A stretch of 6,932 bases of DNA from an uncultured Clostridia bacterium. Its GTDB lineage: Bacteria > Bacillota > Clostridia > Christensenellales > UBA1242. How positions within the stretch are numbered: the first letter of the stretch is position 1; each line of letters opens with the position of its first letter. A program made the translations under genes and the position numbers. Where the stretch lies: NCBI GenBank assembly GCA_944383945.1, contig CALWRL010000037.1, positions 1 through 6,932 on the forward strand, written 5' to 3'. Below, in pieces: positions 6,257 through 6,932 of the stretch. Below the pieces are notes generated by a model. The model did no database searches and was not told where the DNA came from. It saw nothing but the letters and a program-made list of their open reading frames with translations.

Positions 6257-6932
6257 AACTGTAATTTCAGAAATTGCTTTTTCAATTTGCTCATTTAAAT
6301 TTTTGTTTTTTAATGTTATTATTTCGTCAATAGAAACTTCTATTGCTTTTGCCTTTGAAGAACCATGAGATTTAATAATTAATTTCCTACACCCTAAAAA
6401 TGGACTGCCCCCATAAGAATTAAAATCGAAATCTTTTTTAAGGCCTTTAAATGCTCCAAGCAAAAAAATTGAACCTATTTTTGAGAAAAAGTTGCTTTTA
6501 ATTGCCTTTTTAACTTCACCCATCATTATTTTTAAAGCACCTTCGGTTGCTTTTAACGCAACATTTCCTGCAAAGCCATCTGCAATAACAACATCATATT
6601 TCCCGCTCATAATATCTCTTGCTTCCATGTTGCCAACAAAATTAATATTTAATTTTTTTAGCATTGGAAAAACTTCTTTGCATAATTCGTCGCCCTTATG
6701 ATCTTCTGTTCCAACATTTAAAAGTGCAACTCTTGGATTTTTTTTGCCAAATCTTTCTTTATAATATTCATTTGCCATAATAGCAAAATGGCACAAGTTT
6801 ATTGGCTTGCAATCCATGTTTGCACCACAATCTGCAACTAAAACATAATCTCCATTTTTTGTAGGAAGAAATGGACAAAGCGCGGGCCTTGAAACACCTT
6901 TAATCCTTCCAAACTTAAAAAATCCACCAGCT
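6251..6932 (-). CDS. plsX: Phosphate acyltransferase PlsX (3' part)
   Basis: PlsX converts acyl-ACP and phosphate into acyl-phosphate, the acyl donor PlsY uses to make lysophosphatidic acid; it starts phospholipid synthesis at the membrane face. The frame is open to the right edge, giving the last 226 residues of a protein usually about 330 long, so roughly 100 N-terminal residues lie outside the window. Family signatures seen in order: FGRIKGVSRPAL near the edge, ADCGANMDCKP (the usual D-GAN-D-P segment), NPRVALLNVGTEDHKGDE, FVGNMEARD, DVVIADGFAGNVALKATEG, YGGSPFLG and IKSHGSS. All these blocks agree with the family and I see no break. No acpP or rnc follows before smc, unlike many Firmicutes, and the gene ends in a strong terminator. 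Assignment is secure. Confidence 0.96.
   Translation of the reverse strand, partial: AGGFFKFGRIKGVSRPALCPFLPTKNGDYVLVADCGANMDCKPINLCHFAIMANEYYKERFGKKNPRVALLNVGTEDHKGDELCKEVFPMLKKLNINFVGNMEARDIMSGKYDVVIADGFAGNVALKATEGALKIMMGEVKKAIKSNFFSKIGSIFLLGAFKGLKKDFDFNSYGGSPFLGCRKLIIKSHGSSKAKAIEVSIDEIITLKNKNLNEQIEKAISEITVE

Noticed and set aside
6492..6701. Plus-strand open frame inside plsX
   Set aside because: It is antisense to conserved PlsX blocks such as the GFAGNVALK region.

Overview
This AT-rich window (roughly 30% GC by eye) reads as a chromosomal segment of a low-GC Bacillota, most likely an uncultured or gut Clostridia-type lineage. The reasons are a Firmicutes-type SMC, PlsX next to smc, a SpoIIGA-like membrane protein (a family confined to endospore formers and their relatives), purine-rich Shine-Dalgarno sites, and TAA stops throughout. 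The organism call is an inference from gene content and composition.

Layout, left to right. At 8-562 (minus) lies the membrane half of a SpoIIGA-like protein; its frame stops about where the aspartic-protease catalytic motif is expected, 7 bases from the window edge. At 646-1110 (minus) lies a small P-loop kinase-like protein of a type I associate with phages and mobile DNA. It has its own promoter and its own hairpin terminator. At 1111-1217 a compact divergent promoter region serves this gene and rmuC. At 1218-2471 (plus) is rmuC. It converges on smc through one bidirectional terminator at 2487-2513. At 2517-6113 (minus) is a complete 1198-residue SMC ATPase with all motor motifs intact. 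Its own promoter and leader occupy 6114-6207 and carry three copies of TTGCAAAAT. At 6208-6256 a nested hairpin terminator closes plsX, whose 3' two thirds run from 6251 off the right edge.

Functionally these are mainly housekeeping genes: chromosome condensation and segregation (SMC), genome maintenance (RmuC) and the first acyl-transfer step of phospholipid synthesis (PlsX). Next to them sit a sporulation-type membrane protein and a probable accessory kinase-like gene. In many Firmicutes acpP and rnc lie between plsX and smc; here they are absent and a terminator plus a new promoter separates the two genes. I see no CRISPR, tRNA, rRNA, insertion sequence or new multi-gene system. The points most worth checking are the truncated SpoIIGA-like gene with its possible Spo0A-type control region, the repeat-bearing smc leader, and the accessory P-loop gene. 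No gene-free stretch exceeds 300 bases.
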